A DNA stretch of 52,917 nt from an uncultured Mogibacterium sp. (GCF_938041965.1 NZ_CALISE010000024.1:1-52917), one strand, 5' to 3'; shown: positions 18,128 to 26,918, counted from the first letter of the stretch. Program-made: numbers and translations. Notes: generated from the letters alone by a model not told the origin.

Positions 18128-18140
18128 GGCTAGCTTTTGT

Positions 18141-18188
18141 AGGAGTGATTCAACTAAACTTGCAAGCTGAAAGTTGCCTCCTTTTTTT
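18141..18188 (+). terminator. Terminator after ychF
   Basis: AGGAG/CTCCT (18141-18145 with 18178-18182) and CAACT/AGTTG (18151-18155 with 18172-18176) stack across an asymmetric bulge. A CTTGCAAG core lies in the loop and a run of seven T follows. Confidence 0.65.
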
Positions 18189-18291
18189 ATTTGTTCCTAT
18201 AAACTCCACTTTTCATCACATAAATCAATCGAATAATCATTCACTAAAAATATTAATTATGTTACTAGTATAATTATTATCACATTAAGTA

Positions 18292-18320
18292 TTGCAAAAT
18301 ACACAAATAGCGACTATAAT
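18292..18320 (+). promoter_or_regulatory. Promoter of candidate small RNA 1
   Basis: TTGCAA and a perfect TATAAT are 17 nt apart. No ORF starts downstream before the terminator at 18381-18417. Confidence 0.8.
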
Positions 18321-18325
18321 CATTT

Positions 18326-18417
18326 GTAGAGATTGTCTCCCTGGCAATCTCTTAATCTCTAGTCCCAATACCCTTTTTACAAAACAGACTACTCCCCTGT
18401 AGTCTGTTTTACTTTTT
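18326..18417 (+). ncRNA. Candidate small RNA 1 with UCCC-bearing loops
   Basis: The predicted transcript is about 90 nt. It begins about 6 nt after the -10. Its first hairpin is AGAGATTG/CAATCTCT (18328-18352) with a 9-nt loop containing CTCCC. A linker with GTCCC and ACCC follows. The terminator hairpin AAAACAGACTAC/GTAGTCTGTTTT has loop TCCCCT and is followed by a T-run. Nothing is coded. I do not recognise a known RNA family. C-rich loops of this kind pair with Shine-Dalgarno sequences in several Bacillota sRNAs, so trans-acting translational control is a reasonable hypothesis. Confidence 0.65.
18381..18417 (+). terminator. Terminator of candidate small RNA 1
   Basis: A perfect 12-bp stem (18381-18392 with 18399-18410) has a 6-nt loop and is followed by ACTTTTTTG. 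Confidence 0.88.
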
Positions 18418-18516
18418 TGTGCTAATGAATTATAGTAATAAAACACAGCAGATATCATTTCAATTAATGATAGATTTAGATATTAGATATTAATATATTT
18501 CTTAATAAACACTTAT

Positions 18517-19875
18517 ATGCCAGTTTTTGGCATAATTAAAAATAAAGATATGAAAAAATTTACTAGATCTTATAACACTTATATTTACTCAGGACAAATA
18601 TTCGATTTGTATCATGGTGGGCTAAAGCCATGCATATTCGATATTGAAACAACCGGTCTCTCCGCACAGCGCGGAAATAAAATCATTCTGACGGCTTGTC
18701 TTATACCAGACAGCAAAGGCGTGACCATAACTCAATTTCTTGCTGAAAATCCATATGAAGAAGACCGCGTAATTATGGCTACTATGAATTTTCTTAAAGA
18801 TGAAAGTGTCGATTATTTAATCACATATAATGGTGCCTCATTTGATATTCCATTCATGAAGCAGCGACTTGCAACGAAAAATCTCCCTTATGTTTTAAAT
18901 ATGTATGAATTTGATTTATATAATTTCATAAGGTCGAATACTATTCTTAAATCACAGATTGGTTCGTTAAGTCAAAAGAATGTTGAGCGGCACTTTGGAA
19001 TCAGTTCAAACCGAAAAGATGTAATATCTGGACGAGAAAGCGTCAAGCTGTTTGCTGAATATGCTATTAATCAGGATTCTGTAATAGAGAAGATAATCCT
19101 CACGCATAACCGTGAGGATGTCCTACAGCTCTGTCATCTATTCAATATAATCGGTCGAAACAATTTTGGCGCTGTGCTAGGCGAAGGCGATGTTGACAAT
19201 GAGTGTGACGGTTTTAATGGATCAGGAGTTCATGATGCGAATGCGACGCCTGATATGTGCACCGCATATAGTGCTAGCAATGCTTATGATTTGAATGCAG
19301 CATCTGATGGTAGTAATGGGTCTTGTATAAACTCTGAGCCTGGGGCGAGCGCTGATTCTGATGCGAATATAGCGCCTATTGTTTCGAACCACCGCTTGGA
19401 CGCGGCGCTGGCGCAGACGGGAGCTGGGCTCCCGTCTGCTGACGGCGAGCTGACAGCAAGACCGAGGCTCGCCGCCGGCTGCCTGACCGTGGCGGGCAGG
19501 CAGCTCCGTGCGCCGCACAAGCTAGCCGACAATACCGATTTCGCAATCAACGCTAATTTCTTTCCAGAAACAGCATCATCTATTAGTGCTGAATTCATCA
19601 AGGAAAACTGCTCGTATCAGATTATAGTTCCACTCGAGAAGCATGAAAACTCTCAGTTTCTTGATATCAAAAAAATGCTATTTGATGCAGAATCTTCTGG
19701 TGATAATACCCAGATTAAATGTGCTAACATATTAAAGGATTCTGACAACCTGATCAACGATTATCTACTCCTAGTAAATGAAGGTTCGGAATTGAACCGA
19801 GAGATCAACCTGCTCTCGATTCTTATCAGCACTCAGTTATATAGAACCATTAACCCAAATAAATCGAATTGTTAG
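18517..19875 (+). CDS. YprB-like RNase H-fold 3'-5' exonuclease with a GC-rich insert
   Basis: The N-terminal 220 residues form a DEDD-type exonuclease domain like Bacillus YprB. They show CIFDIETTGLS (D42, E44), ITYNGASFDIPF with the second Asp, and a final HNREDVLQL. It probably degrades nucleic acid ends; the substrate is unknown. From about residue 225 a low-complexity linker rich in Asn, Asp, Ser, Gly and Ala begins. At about residues 291-336 the DNA becomes sharply GC-rich with three perfect hairpins, while the frame stays open. A C-terminal helical domain follows. The ATG at 18517 lacks a clear ribosome-binding site, and Met12 is an equally plausible start. Confidence 0.75.
   Translation: MPVFGIIKNKDMKKFTRSYNTYIYSGQIFDLYHGGLKPCIFDIETTGLSAQRGNKIILTACLIPDSKGVTITQFLAENPYEEDRVIMATMNFLKDESVDYLITYNGASFDIPFMKQRLATKNLPYVLNMYEFDLYNFIRSNTILKSQIGSLSQKNVERHFGISSNRKDVISGRESVKLFAEYAINQDSVIEKIILTHNREDVLQLCHLFNIIGRNNFGAVLGEGDVDNECDGFNGSGVHDANATPDMCTAYSASNAYDLNAASDGSNGSCINSEPGASADSDANIAPIVSNHRLDAALAQTGAGLPSADGELTARPRLAAGCLTVAGRQLRAPHKLADNTDFAINANFFPETASSISAEFIKENCSYQIIVPLEKHENSQFLDIKKMLFDAESSGDNTQIKCANILKDSDNLINDYLLLVNEGSELNREINLLSILISTQLYRTINPNKSNC
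19390..19525 (+). repeat. GC-rich triple-hairpin block inside the exonuclease gene
   Basis: Three consecutive perfect inverted repeats occur: 19413-19424 with 19428-19439 (12 bp, 3-nt loop), 19444-19450 with 19467-19473 (7 bp), and 19478-19485 with 19497-19504 (8 bp). G+C content is far above the flanks. The block is read through in frame. It looks like an inserted palindromic element that became part of the protein linker. Confidence 0.65.
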
Positions 19876-19920
19876 GACTTTGCATTTTCATAGTTATATT
19901 TTAGTTCTCCTAATGATGGA

Positions 19921-19956
19921 AAAAGCATGCTGCAGCAACAACCGCAGCATGCTTTT
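19921..19956. terminator. Bidirectional terminator
   Basis: AAAAGCATGCTGC and GCAGCATGCTTTT form a perfect 13-bp stem with a 10-nt loop. It lies between the convergent exonuclease and ankyrin genes. Confidence 0.88.
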
Positions 19957-19983
19957 CACTAACACGTTTATATAAATAAACCG

Positions 19984-20910
19984 TTACTCAAGATTGTATT
20001 TTAGACTTAACTCTATCTTTCTCTCTTTTTCGAGGTGTAATGAAACAGTAGGATTTCGATATCCTCTTGATTCTATTTTAAAGTCATTTCTTTTAAAAGT
20101 AATATCTTCTATTTTAAATCCAAGAATACCTTTAAATTTATCAGAAATATCTATGACTGCCTTATCAGGTAGCTTGTTATCCATCCACATCTCAAGATTT
20201 GGTTCTATTATTAGAACTCCTTCATCAAGAATCATACAGATTGTGTCTGAAAACTGAAGGCTCTCTTTCTTGTTTTCATAGTAAAGGTTACACGTATAAT
20301 CGCTATAATGAGAACATTCAGCATATACTTTACATATATGTTTATCAGTTGCTTTTCCATACCAATCGATACCATGATAATCTCTCCCATTCTTCTGAGC
20401 TTCGAACACTTGATACACTGATTCAAAAATATTTGATAAATGTTCGTCATTACAGCACAGCCTTTGAAAACTACTTTCTGTTGAAAAAGATTCATAAAGT
20501 GTATCACAGCCACGCTTGTCATCATAAGAAACATTTCTTGCACCTGCATCGAGAAGAAGCTTAGCCAAATATATGGTGTATGGATCATATGTTGCAAATG
20601 TTAGAGCTTCTAAACATGATACTCCATACTGGCCATCATTTTTATTAACATCAAACCCATTTGCCAAAAAGTATTCAACAATTTTATATAGCTTCTTGCC
20701 AACGTTCTTTCTATGATTCATCCTATATTCGAGAATAATATATGAAAGGATATTTTCATCGTTATTGTCACCGCTTGCATTGACATCTGCACCCAATGCT
20801 ATAAGTTTATCTGCTTGAACAAAATCAGCATTTCCTTCAGCCATTAATTCAAGAAGCTTGTCTTCATACTTACCATAGACATAATGTTTATTAATAGTTT
20901 TATTGTTCAT
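19984..20910 (-). CDS. Ankyrin-repeat protein
   Basis: The product has 308 residues. The N-terminal half carries degenerate ankyrin repeats: ADKLIALGADVNASGDNNDENILSY, IVEYFLANGFDVNKNDGQYGVSCLEALTF and LAKLLLDAGARNVSYDDKRGCDTLYE. The C-terminal half is a beta-rich region I cannot assign. No signal peptide or membrane segment is seen, so a cytoplasmic protein-binding role is likely. I start at 20910, because GAGG lies upstream of that ATG while the ATG at 20931 lacks a site. Its partner is not evident from the neighbours. Confidence 0.75.
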   Translation of the reverse strand: MNNKTINKHYVYGKYEDKLLELMAEGNADFVQADKLIALGADVNASGDNNDENILSYIILEYRMNHRKNVGKKLYKIVEYFLANGFDVNKNDGQYGVSCLEALTFATYDPYTIYLAKLLLDAGARNVSYDDKRGCDTLYESFSTESSFQRLCCNDEHLSNIFESVYQVFEAQKNGRDYHGIDWYGKATDKHICKVYAECSHYSDYTCNLYYENKKESLQFSDTICMILDEGVLIIEPNLEMWMDNKLPDKAVIDISDKFKGILGFKIEDITFKRNDFKIESRGYRNPTVSLHLEKERKIELSLKYNLE

Positions 20911-21001
20911 CCAAGAATACCTCACATGCACGCTATAACTGCAAAGTAGATTATCTTATCAGAAAATAGGATATTAAACAACAATTATTTTAATAATAAA
21001 A

Positions 21002-21029
21002 AACGACTTCAGATTACTCCAAAGTCGTT
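21002..21029 (-). terminator. Terminator of the three-gene tRNA operon
   Basis: On the minus strand AACGACTT pairs with AAGTCGTT, followed by a run of T, immediately after tRNA-fMet. Confidence 0.82.
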
Positions 21030-21038
21030 ACTTTTCGT

Positions 21039-21114
<76 letters not shown>

Positions 21115-21125
21115 ATATCTATAAT

Positions 21126-21214
21126 TGGTGCCGGAAACCGGGGTCGAACCGGTACGAGAATCACTTCTCACGGGATTTTAAGTCCCGGGCGTCTGCCAAT
21201 TCCGCCATTCCGGC
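21126..21214 (-). tRNA. tRNA-Leu (anticodon TAA)
   Basis: Class II tRNA with a long variable arm. Acceptor GCCGGAA/TTCCGGC, anticodon loop CTTAAAA reading UAA, A discriminator and encoded CCA. Confidence 0.95.
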
Positions 21215-21224
21215 ACAAATTCAA

Positions 21225-21299
21225 TGGCTCCGAGGGTGGGGCTCGAACCCACAACCTACCGGTTAACAGCCGGTTGCTCTGCCATTGAGCTACCTCGGA
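21225..21299 (-). tRNA. tRNA-Asn (anticodon GTT)
   Basis: Acceptor TCCGAGG/CCTCGGA, anticodon loop CTGTTAA reading GUU, G discriminator and encoded CCA. First gene of this operon. Confidence 0.95.
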
Positions 21300-21326
21300 A
21301 CATCATCCCGCATTTGCGACTCCCTT

Positions 21327-21355
21327 ATTTTACACTACACATAATAGGCTGTCAA
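21327..21355 (-). promoter_or_regulatory. Promoter of the three-gene tRNA operon
   Basis: On the minus strand a consensus TTGACA and TAAAAT are 17 nt apart, 28 nt upstream of tRNA-Asn. Confidence 0.85.
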
Positions 21356-21384
21356 GCGATTTTATGTAAATATCGTGCTTTTAT

Positions 21385-21416
21385 AGCGACCTAAGTAACT
21401 ATTCACTCAGGTCGCT
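21385..21416 (-). terminator. Weak terminator-like hairpin at the end of the ywaF-like gene
   Basis: AGCGACCT and AGGTCGCT form an 8-bp stem overlapping the stop codon region. The following tract is poor in U. It would close the long transcript that includes argS and mutS2. Confidence 0.45.
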
Positions 21417-22085
21417 TGCACCCTTATTCGTTTTTGCCACAGATATTTTATCGAGAAGCATTTCACCAATTATTAGAAGTATAGTCATTATCGTGAATAT
21501 AATGTACTTATTAACTTCAACAGGAAGTGCTGGAGGCAATTTCATCAAGTAACTATAGTTGCTTCCAAGAATCGTATTTGCAATCATTATCACTAAATTC
21601 ATAATAAATGTAATCAATACCACATCCCTTAAATTTAGCTTTACTTCATTCCTAGAAATAATAATAAGTGAACTCATGGCGATTAGATAATGAGCGCATA
21701 TAAATGTAATATTCGTCAGATGTGGCCATAAATAGTCAGATGGATCAGGCACGCCAAACGCTATTATGGTTCCTATTATTCCAAGCCACGCAAAATATCT
21801 AGTAATCACCGGTTTCTTCGCCACAAATCCCGCTGCCATCATAAGCACAGCAATCCTACAGTGATATAAAGGCAACCCTTCCATTATAAAAAGCTCTTTA
21901 TACCCCAGGTACCAGATAAATAGTATTATCTGTAGTAAAACATTGGTAGCTAGCAGTACTTTAAGCAATTTATCACTTTTTCTAAATCTATATGCAATAA
22001 TTATTGCGATAACAAGCCCCGCATATATCAGTTTCATGTTTAGGTGTGGGTCTCCATCTAATGTATATCTAAAAAAATGTTGCAT
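21399..22085 (-). CDS. YwaF-like integral membrane protein (TIGR02206 type)
   Basis: The 228-residue protein has about seven membrane helices. It shows the family-type segments GLPLYHCRIAVLMMA and LTNITFICAHYLIAMSSL, with conserved His residues inside helices. The function of this family is unknown. AAGGAC precedes the ATG, which lies 9 nt from the upstream TPR gene stop. It is the last gene of the long minus-strand series. Confidence 0.75.
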   Translation of the reverse strand: MQHFFRYTLDGDPHLNMKLIYAGLVIAIIIAYRFRKSDKLLKVLLATNVLLQIILFIWYLGYKELFIMEGLPLYHCRIAVLMMAAGFVAKKPVITRYFAWLGIIGTIIAFGVPDPSDYLWPHLTNITFICAHYLIAMSSLIIISRNEVKLNLRDVVLITFIMNLVIMIANTILGSNYSYLMKLPPALPVEVNKYIIFTIMTILLIIGEMLLDKISVAKTNKGASDLSE

Positions 22086-22094
22086 TCCCAGTCC

Positions 22095-23102
22095 TTAGAA
22101 ATTTTCTTGTTCTATATTATTCTTAACTATATCGATCTTATTTAAATACTTAGAAGCATTTACCTGATCTCCTATCGCAGTATAAACCGAGGCTAATTCC
22201 TCCATAATATCTGTATTGCTAGGAGTATAAATCAGCGCCTGCTTATAATAATCAATCGCTGACTCTGCTTCACCTAGAGATGCTGCACATACCGCCATGT
22301 AGTACCATAGAGGCCACCAATCACGATAATTCCCATCCTTATATCTAGATAGAATCTCAAGGCCACCTAAATAGTCTCCGCTAAGTACGAAGTTTACACC
22401 TTCCTCTATCTTCACAGGTTCTTCGAGCGCGTCAAGCCTCTCAGAAATCTCACTACGAAGATCTTCAATTTCAGGATCTCCAGAGGCTGCTGTCAGTTCT
22501 ATAAATGATTTCCACGTAAGACTTGCCTTCGTGTATAGTCCCATGTTCGCATATCCATAACCAAGGAAGTAGTAGCCCATTGCAAAGTCTGGATGGATCA
22601 TAGTTAGAAGTTCAAATACTTCGAGTGACTCGGCTTTAAAACTTCCAATATAGGATTCATCTTCATCTTCTTGTTCATATGCATCCTTACAAGCCCTGCC
22701 GTATAGGTAAAGTGCATCCTGCGACTTAGGATCAAATATTAGCACTGCTCTAAAGAACATCGCAGCAACATCGTAGTTTTCAGATTGACCATACTTGGCA
22801 CCCTCTGCAATAAGCGCTTTACTCGCTTCTTCTCCAAATATATGTTTAATATAGGCTATGTAGCTATCCCTATATTTAAAGTTGGTATCTGCTCCGATTA
22901 CTCTTGCCATACCAAAAGCTATTGTCAGTGTTGTAAGCTCGTCACTCACTCCAGCTGCAATAGGAACAGGAATGCCGTGAAGTATTTCAAACACTCCTGC
23001 CTCTTTTAAGTATTTATCTGATATTTCATCAAACAAAATACCCCCATTTAAATTCTGGAGGTATTTTGCGATGCGATCTTGTTTAGCTTTTTGCTTTGAC
23101 AT
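22095..23102 (-). CDS. Tetratricopeptide-repeat protein
   Basis: The 335-residue cytoplasmic protein carries several TPR units, for example AAMFFRAVLIFDPKSQDALYLYGRA, YYFLGYGYANMGLYTKASLTW, and the pair WYYMAVCAASLGEAESAIDYYKQ and MEELASVYTAIGDQVNASKYL. It has no signal peptide or catalytic domain. Its start overlaps the end of the radical-SAM-like gene by 20 bases, so the two are probably translationally coupled and may act as partners. Confidence 0.8.
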   Translation of the reverse strand: MSKQKAKQDRIAKYLQNLNGGILFDEISDKYLKEAGVFEILHGIPVPIAAGVSDELTTLTIAFGMARVIGADTNFKYRDSYIAYIKHIFGEEASKALIAEGAKYGQSENYDVAAMFFRAVLIFDPKSQDALYLYGRACKDAYEQEDEDESYIGSFKAESLEVFELLTMIHPDFAMGYYFLGYGYANMGLYTKASLTWKSFIELTAASGDPEIEDLRSEISERLDALEEPVKIEEGVNFVLSGDYLGGLEILSRYKDGNYRDWWPLWYYMAVCAASLGEAESAIDYYKQALIYTPSNTDIMEELASVYTAIGDQVNASKYLNKIDIVKNNIEQENF

Positions 23103-24612
23103 GTATTTCCCAACCTTTACGTTCTAGTCTTCTAATCACATCTTGCGAAACATTGTTGTTCATATCGCTATGTAGCACTTCCTGAAGAATCTGTAGCTTC
23201 AAGGTGTCTTCGTTCTTATCGTATAAATCTGCAGCATAGGTATAAATAATCCTATATAGATTCTCTGCTTTACCCATCTTACATGAAAGGTCGTTTTCCA
23301 TGACGAACGATGTAAGTCCATCAAAAAAATCAAACGGCTTCATACCTGTATCAAACATAATCTTGCTAATAGAGTTTTCAAACCCATGCTCGAAAGTCCT
23401 TAAAGTTTCAGCCACTAACTTGATTCTAACTATATTAGCAGCTGAAATGTAATCATTAGTTATGACTTCATTAGGGTATTCTCTGCTGTATTCATAGCCA
23501 AACTCATCAGCTTTCTGCCTAAACATCGTCCCTTTCTTAATGCGAAGAACTTTAATGTCAAACTCATCAGCCCCTAGGTTATATATCTTGTTAAACGATC
23601 TTTCAAATAATTCTATCGTCTCACCTGGTAGCCCTACTCGCTGTATAACCCTTACATTAACCTTGCTGTTCTGCAAAAGTTTAGATACGTTATACATAAG
23701 CTGATATATATTTTCCTTACGCCCGGCTGCCGCTAGTGCAACTGCATTGGTACTCTCGATATCTATATTGAAGTGGAATAAACCTTCTCTTGCCTCGCTA
23801 AGCAGCTCAACCGTTTCTTCATCTAGCAAATCACCATTCACATCGAACGAGAACGACGTAAACCCATTATCGTTGTTAATAAGATATTCCCAGATTCTAT
23901 AAGCCCTAGAAACATCATAGTTAAACCATTTCTCTACAAACTCAACTCTGCAGGCTTTCTTGACGAGGAAGTATCTCAGTTCATTACAAATTCTGTTTAG
24001 TGACAAGGAACGTAGAGATGCACCCGGCATGTACTGGGAATAGTGACAAGTATCGGGAACACCTCTAGACGATTCGTAATATACAGTCTCGCCTTCCTGA
24101 ACTTCAAACTTATCATATGCAAATGGAATATCTTCATAACGAATCGGCTCGCCAATCTTATTTACAAGAATCTCATCATTCTCCCTATAAGCTAGTCCAT
24201 CTATGCTCTCAAAATTAAAACTATACGTGATAATCGAACGCACGAAGTCAAACAGTACCTTCTCGCCTTCACCGCGGAAAACGTAGTCCACCTCTGGGTG
24301 TGCTAGCATGAATTCGCGAGTCTCAAAACTCACTTCCGCGCCACCGACAATTGTAATACAGCTTGGGATAGCCTTCTTAATCATCTCACAAATGTGCACT
24401 ATCTTGGATTCATTGATTTCATCAGCATGAAAATACAGGATGTTGTACTTCTTATCAAGCAACTCTTCATAAATCCTCTGGTCATTTTCACTCAATTCAA
24501 ATTCCCTGAGAGTCACCTCTAATGGTGCGTTCCCAACGACATTATACATGTTCTTGAGTGCTAGCTTTGAATCAAAGCAATCTGTCTTGACTGTGCTGAG
24601 CAATAGCTTCAT
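23083..24612 (-). CDS. Degenerate B12-binding/radical-SAM-like protein
   Basis: The 509-residue protein has the layout of cobalamin-binding radical SAM enzymes. A Rossmann-like N-terminal domain contains VGGAEVSFETREFMLAHPEVDYVFRGEGE, and a radical SAM barrel follows, with FNIDIESTN and VGLPGETIELFERSFN. At the position of the CxxxCxxC cluster motif the sequence reads V185-P-D-T-C189-H-Y-S192, so two of the three cysteines are replaced. The flanking YYESSRG matches active relatives. A canonical [4Fe-4S] cluster is therefore unlikely. It may be a pseudoenzyme or scaffold with the overlapping TPR protein. GGGGAG precedes the ATG. Confidence 0.75.
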   Translation of the reverse strand: MKLLLSTVKTDCFDSKLALKNMYNVVGNAPLEVTLREFELSENDQRIYEELLDKKYNILYFHADEINESKIVHICEMIKKAIPSCITIVGGAEVSFETREFMLAHPEVDYVFRGEGEKVLFDFVRSIITYSFNFESIDGLAYRENDEILVNKIGEPIRYEDIPFAYDKFEVQEGETVYYESSRGVPDTCHYSQYMPGASLRSLSLNRICNELRYFLVKKACRVEFVEKWFNYDVSRAYRIWEYLINNDNGFTSFSFDVNGDLLDEETVELLSEAREGLFHFNIDIESTNAVALAAAGRKENIYQLMYNVSKLLQNSKVNVRVIQRVGLPGETIELFERSFNKIYNLGADEFDIKVLRIKKGTMFRQKADEFGYEYSREYPNEVITNDYISAANIVRIKLVAETLRTFEHGFENSISKIMFDTGMKPFDFFDGLTSFVMENDLSCKMGKAENLYRIIYTYAADLYDKNEDTLKLQILQEVLHSDMNNNVSQDVIRRLERKGWEIHVKAKS

Positions 24613-24623
24613 CGTTGTCTCCC

Positions 24624-26342
24624 CTACATTTTATCTGGCGCTTTTATACCCAAAATAGCTAAACAGTTAGCAATTGTAACCTTAGCAGCATATACTAGCG
24701 CTAGCTTTTCAACTTTCTCTTCCTCATTATCCACTAAAATATGTTCATCATGATAGAACCTATTAAAGCTCTGTGCGATGTCTATAAGATGTCTCGTAAG
24801 AATTGATGGTTCATACTTAGCTGCAGCTTCTCTTACAACCTCTGGCACCCTATAAATCAGCTTAGTTAGCTCATAAGCACTATCTGATGTTACATAGCTA
24901 AAATCTTGGATATCACAATTTTTAATTCTGTCTAGTTCCTGCTGCGATGCATTTCTTAGGACGCTAGATGCTCTAGCATGTGTATATTGAACATAAGGTC
25001 CTGTCTCACCATCGAAGTTAAGAATCTTATCCCATGAAAATACATAATCTTTAATCCTGTTGTTAGACAGTTCTTGGAATATAACTGCGCCAATTCCTAC
25101 CTCTTTAGAAATTTCATCGATGTCAATCCCACTAGTATTCTTCTCCGAGATTATCTCTCTAGTCTTCTCAACGGCTTTATTAAGGACATCCTCTAAGAAC
25201 ACCACTCTCCCCTTGCGAGTAGACATCGTGCCTTCTTCAAGGCTTACTAGGCCAAATGGAACGTGGATACAATCCTCCTCCCATGCATATCCCATCAAGG
25301 CTAACACCTGTTTCCACTGCTTAAAATGGAGATTCTGTTGTGTTGCTACTACGTAGATATTCTTGTAGAAATCGTAGTGCTGCTTTCTATAAATAGCGGC
25401 CGCAATATCTCTAGTCGCATATAAACTCGAACCGTCAGACTTCGTGATGACAGCTGGAGGCATATCGTAATCTTCAAGGTCTACTATCTGAGCACCTCTC
25501 GATTCATGCATGAGGTTCTTATCCTTTAACTCCTTCAGAACTGCTGGCATCTTGTCAGAATAGAAGCTCTCACCTGCATATGAATCAAACTCTATGTCAA
25601 GCATCTTATAAACTCTGCTAAACTCTTCGAGGCTCAGCTCTCTAAATCTTTTCCATAGTTCAACCTCTTCAGGTTCACCGTTCTCTAGCTTGGCAAAAGT
25701 CTCTCTAGCCTTATCGTCTAGGCTAGGGTCCTTCTCAGCTTCTTCGTGAAACTTCGTATAGTATTTAAGAAGTGATTTTATAGGATTCTTTTCTAGTTCT
25801 TCCTCGCTTCCCCAAAGTCTGTAAGCAACAATCATCTTCCCAAACTGTGTGCCGTAGTCTCCAAGGTGGTTGATTCTAACTACATCATACCCTGTAGCAT
25901 CATACAGCTTGTAAATTGAATTTCCAATAACCGTGCTTCTGATGTGTCCGATATGAAACGGCTTAGCGATGTTAGGTGATGAGAACTCTACTATTACCTT
26001 CTTACCTTCACCAACATTAGATTTGCCATATCCGCATCCAAGGGAAATAACTTCCGAAACGACATTTCGCACAAACGCATCCTTACAGATAAACATATTC
26101 ACATATGCATTGACCTGTTCAACCTTATCAAAGATAGATTCATTCTCGATTGACGATGCAACGTCAGCAGCAATCATCTGAGGCGCTTTTCTCATCGTCT
26201 TCGCTAATCTAAAGCAAGGAAATGCAAAATCGCCATTCTTAGAGTCGGTTGGAACCTCAATCATTTCGGCAATTTCTTCGGCAGTTAGCCCAATTTCCTG
26301 CTTAGCAATAATTTGTGCAATCTGTACCTTGTAGTCGATCAT
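24624..26342 (-). CDS. argS: Arginyl-tRNA synthetase
   Basis: The 572-residue class I synthetase charges tRNA-Arg. It has the N-terminal Add1 domain, the HIGH signature in AKPFHIGHIRSTVIGNSI, GDYGTQFG, the KMSKS-like EEGTMSTRKGRVVF typical of ArgS, and a C-terminal DALR anticodon-binding domain ending NCLAILGIKAPDKM. No T-box is visible upstream; the gene follows tudS after 18 nt, so it is transcribed in the same run. Confidence 0.97.
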   Translation of the reverse strand: MIDYKVQIAQIIAKQEIGLTAEEIAEMIEVPTDSKNGDFAFPCFRLAKTMRKAPQMIAADVASSIENESIFDKVEQVNAYVNMFICKDAFVRNVVSEVISLGCGYGKSNVGEGKKVIVEFSSPNIAKPFHIGHIRSTVIGNSIYKLYDATGYDVVRINHLGDYGTQFGKMIVAYRLWGSEEELEKNPIKSLLKYYTKFHEEAEKDPSLDDKARETFAKLENGEPEEVELWKRFRELSLEEFSRVYKMLDIEFDSYAGESFYSDKMPAVLKELKDKNLMHESRGAQIVDLEDYDMPPAVITKSDGSSLYATRDIAAAIYRKQHYDFYKNIYVVATQQNLHFKQWKQVLALMGYAWEEDCIHVPFGLVSLEEGTMSTRKGRVVFLEDVLNKAVEKTREIISEKNTSGIDIDEISKEVGIGAVIFQELSNNRIKDYVFSWDKILNFDGETGPYVQYTHARASSVLRNASQQELDRIKNCDIQDFSYVTSDSAYELTKLIYRVPEVVREAAAKYEPSILTRHLIDIAQSFNRFYHDEHILVDNEEEKVEKLALVYAAKVTIANCLAILGIKAPDKM

Positions 26343-26360
26343 TACTCGGACTTCTCCTCT

Positions 26361-26831
26361 TTATATCTTTTCTTTAAAATTCTTCTCGCTCATAACTGGT
26401 ATCCCTCGCTCCTTGAGAAGATTGGCAAAGATGCCATCCCCAGAAATCATGGTTCCTGTAAATGTTCCATCATAGATGTTGTCACTACCACACGATGGAC
26501 TATTAGCCTTGAGTATGGCTCCTTCTATCTCTTCACTTAGCTCATCAGCCTTCTTAAATGCTTGTTCTAGTGAAACAACCGCACCTTTATGGAAATTCTC
26601 TGTTAAATCGTTACCTTCCTTATCTATTACACGAATTCCTAAATTTCCGTCAGAAGCCTTTTTGTACTGCTGTTCTGCTGGCATTCTCGGTGATTTTAGA
26701 CCACCTGAAGTCTCTGGGCATACTAAAATAACCTCGTGATTACGGCAAAATTCAACAACATCCTCGTTATAGTTATTGCCACCATTATACTTACAATTAT
26801 TGCCTATAAGGCAGCTGCTAACGATGAACAT
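26361..26831 (-). CDS. DUF523 protein, TudS-type thiouracil desulfidase
   Basis: The 156-residue protein belongs to DUF523. Conserved features are SSCLIGNNCKYNGG at the N-terminus, LVCPETSGGLKSPRMPAE, and KANSPSCGSDNIYDGTFTG. In characterised TudS, three cysteines bind a [4Fe-4S] cluster that removes sulfur from 2-thiouracil, and Cys7, Cys38 and the SPSCG cysteine fit that role here. The natural substrate in this organism is unproven. GGAGAG precedes the ATG. It sits between mutS2 and argS. Confidence 0.8.
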   Translation of the reverse strand: MFIVSSCLIGNNCKYNGGNNYNEDVVEFCRNHEVILVCPETSGGLKSPRMPAEQQYKKASDGNLGIRVIDKEGNDLTENFHKGAVVSLEQAFKKADELSEEIEGAILKANSPSCGSDNIYDGTFTGTMISGDGIFANLLKERGIPVMSEKNFKEKI

Positions 26832-26918
26832 TTACAAACTCTCCAGAATAAAACTCTAATCAATTAATTATATATCAAAATCAGTATTTTAGTAACCTAT
26901 TAATAGGGGCAAAGGTCA

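Noticed and set aside
19222..19601. Antisense ORFs across the GC-rich block
   Set aside because: They are open because high G+C lowers stop-codon frequency. They have no start signals and are Arg/Ala/Ser-rich shadows of the real gene.
26343..26360. T-box leader for argS
   Set aside because: The gap is only 18 nt, so no leader can fit. argS is expressed from an upstream promoter.
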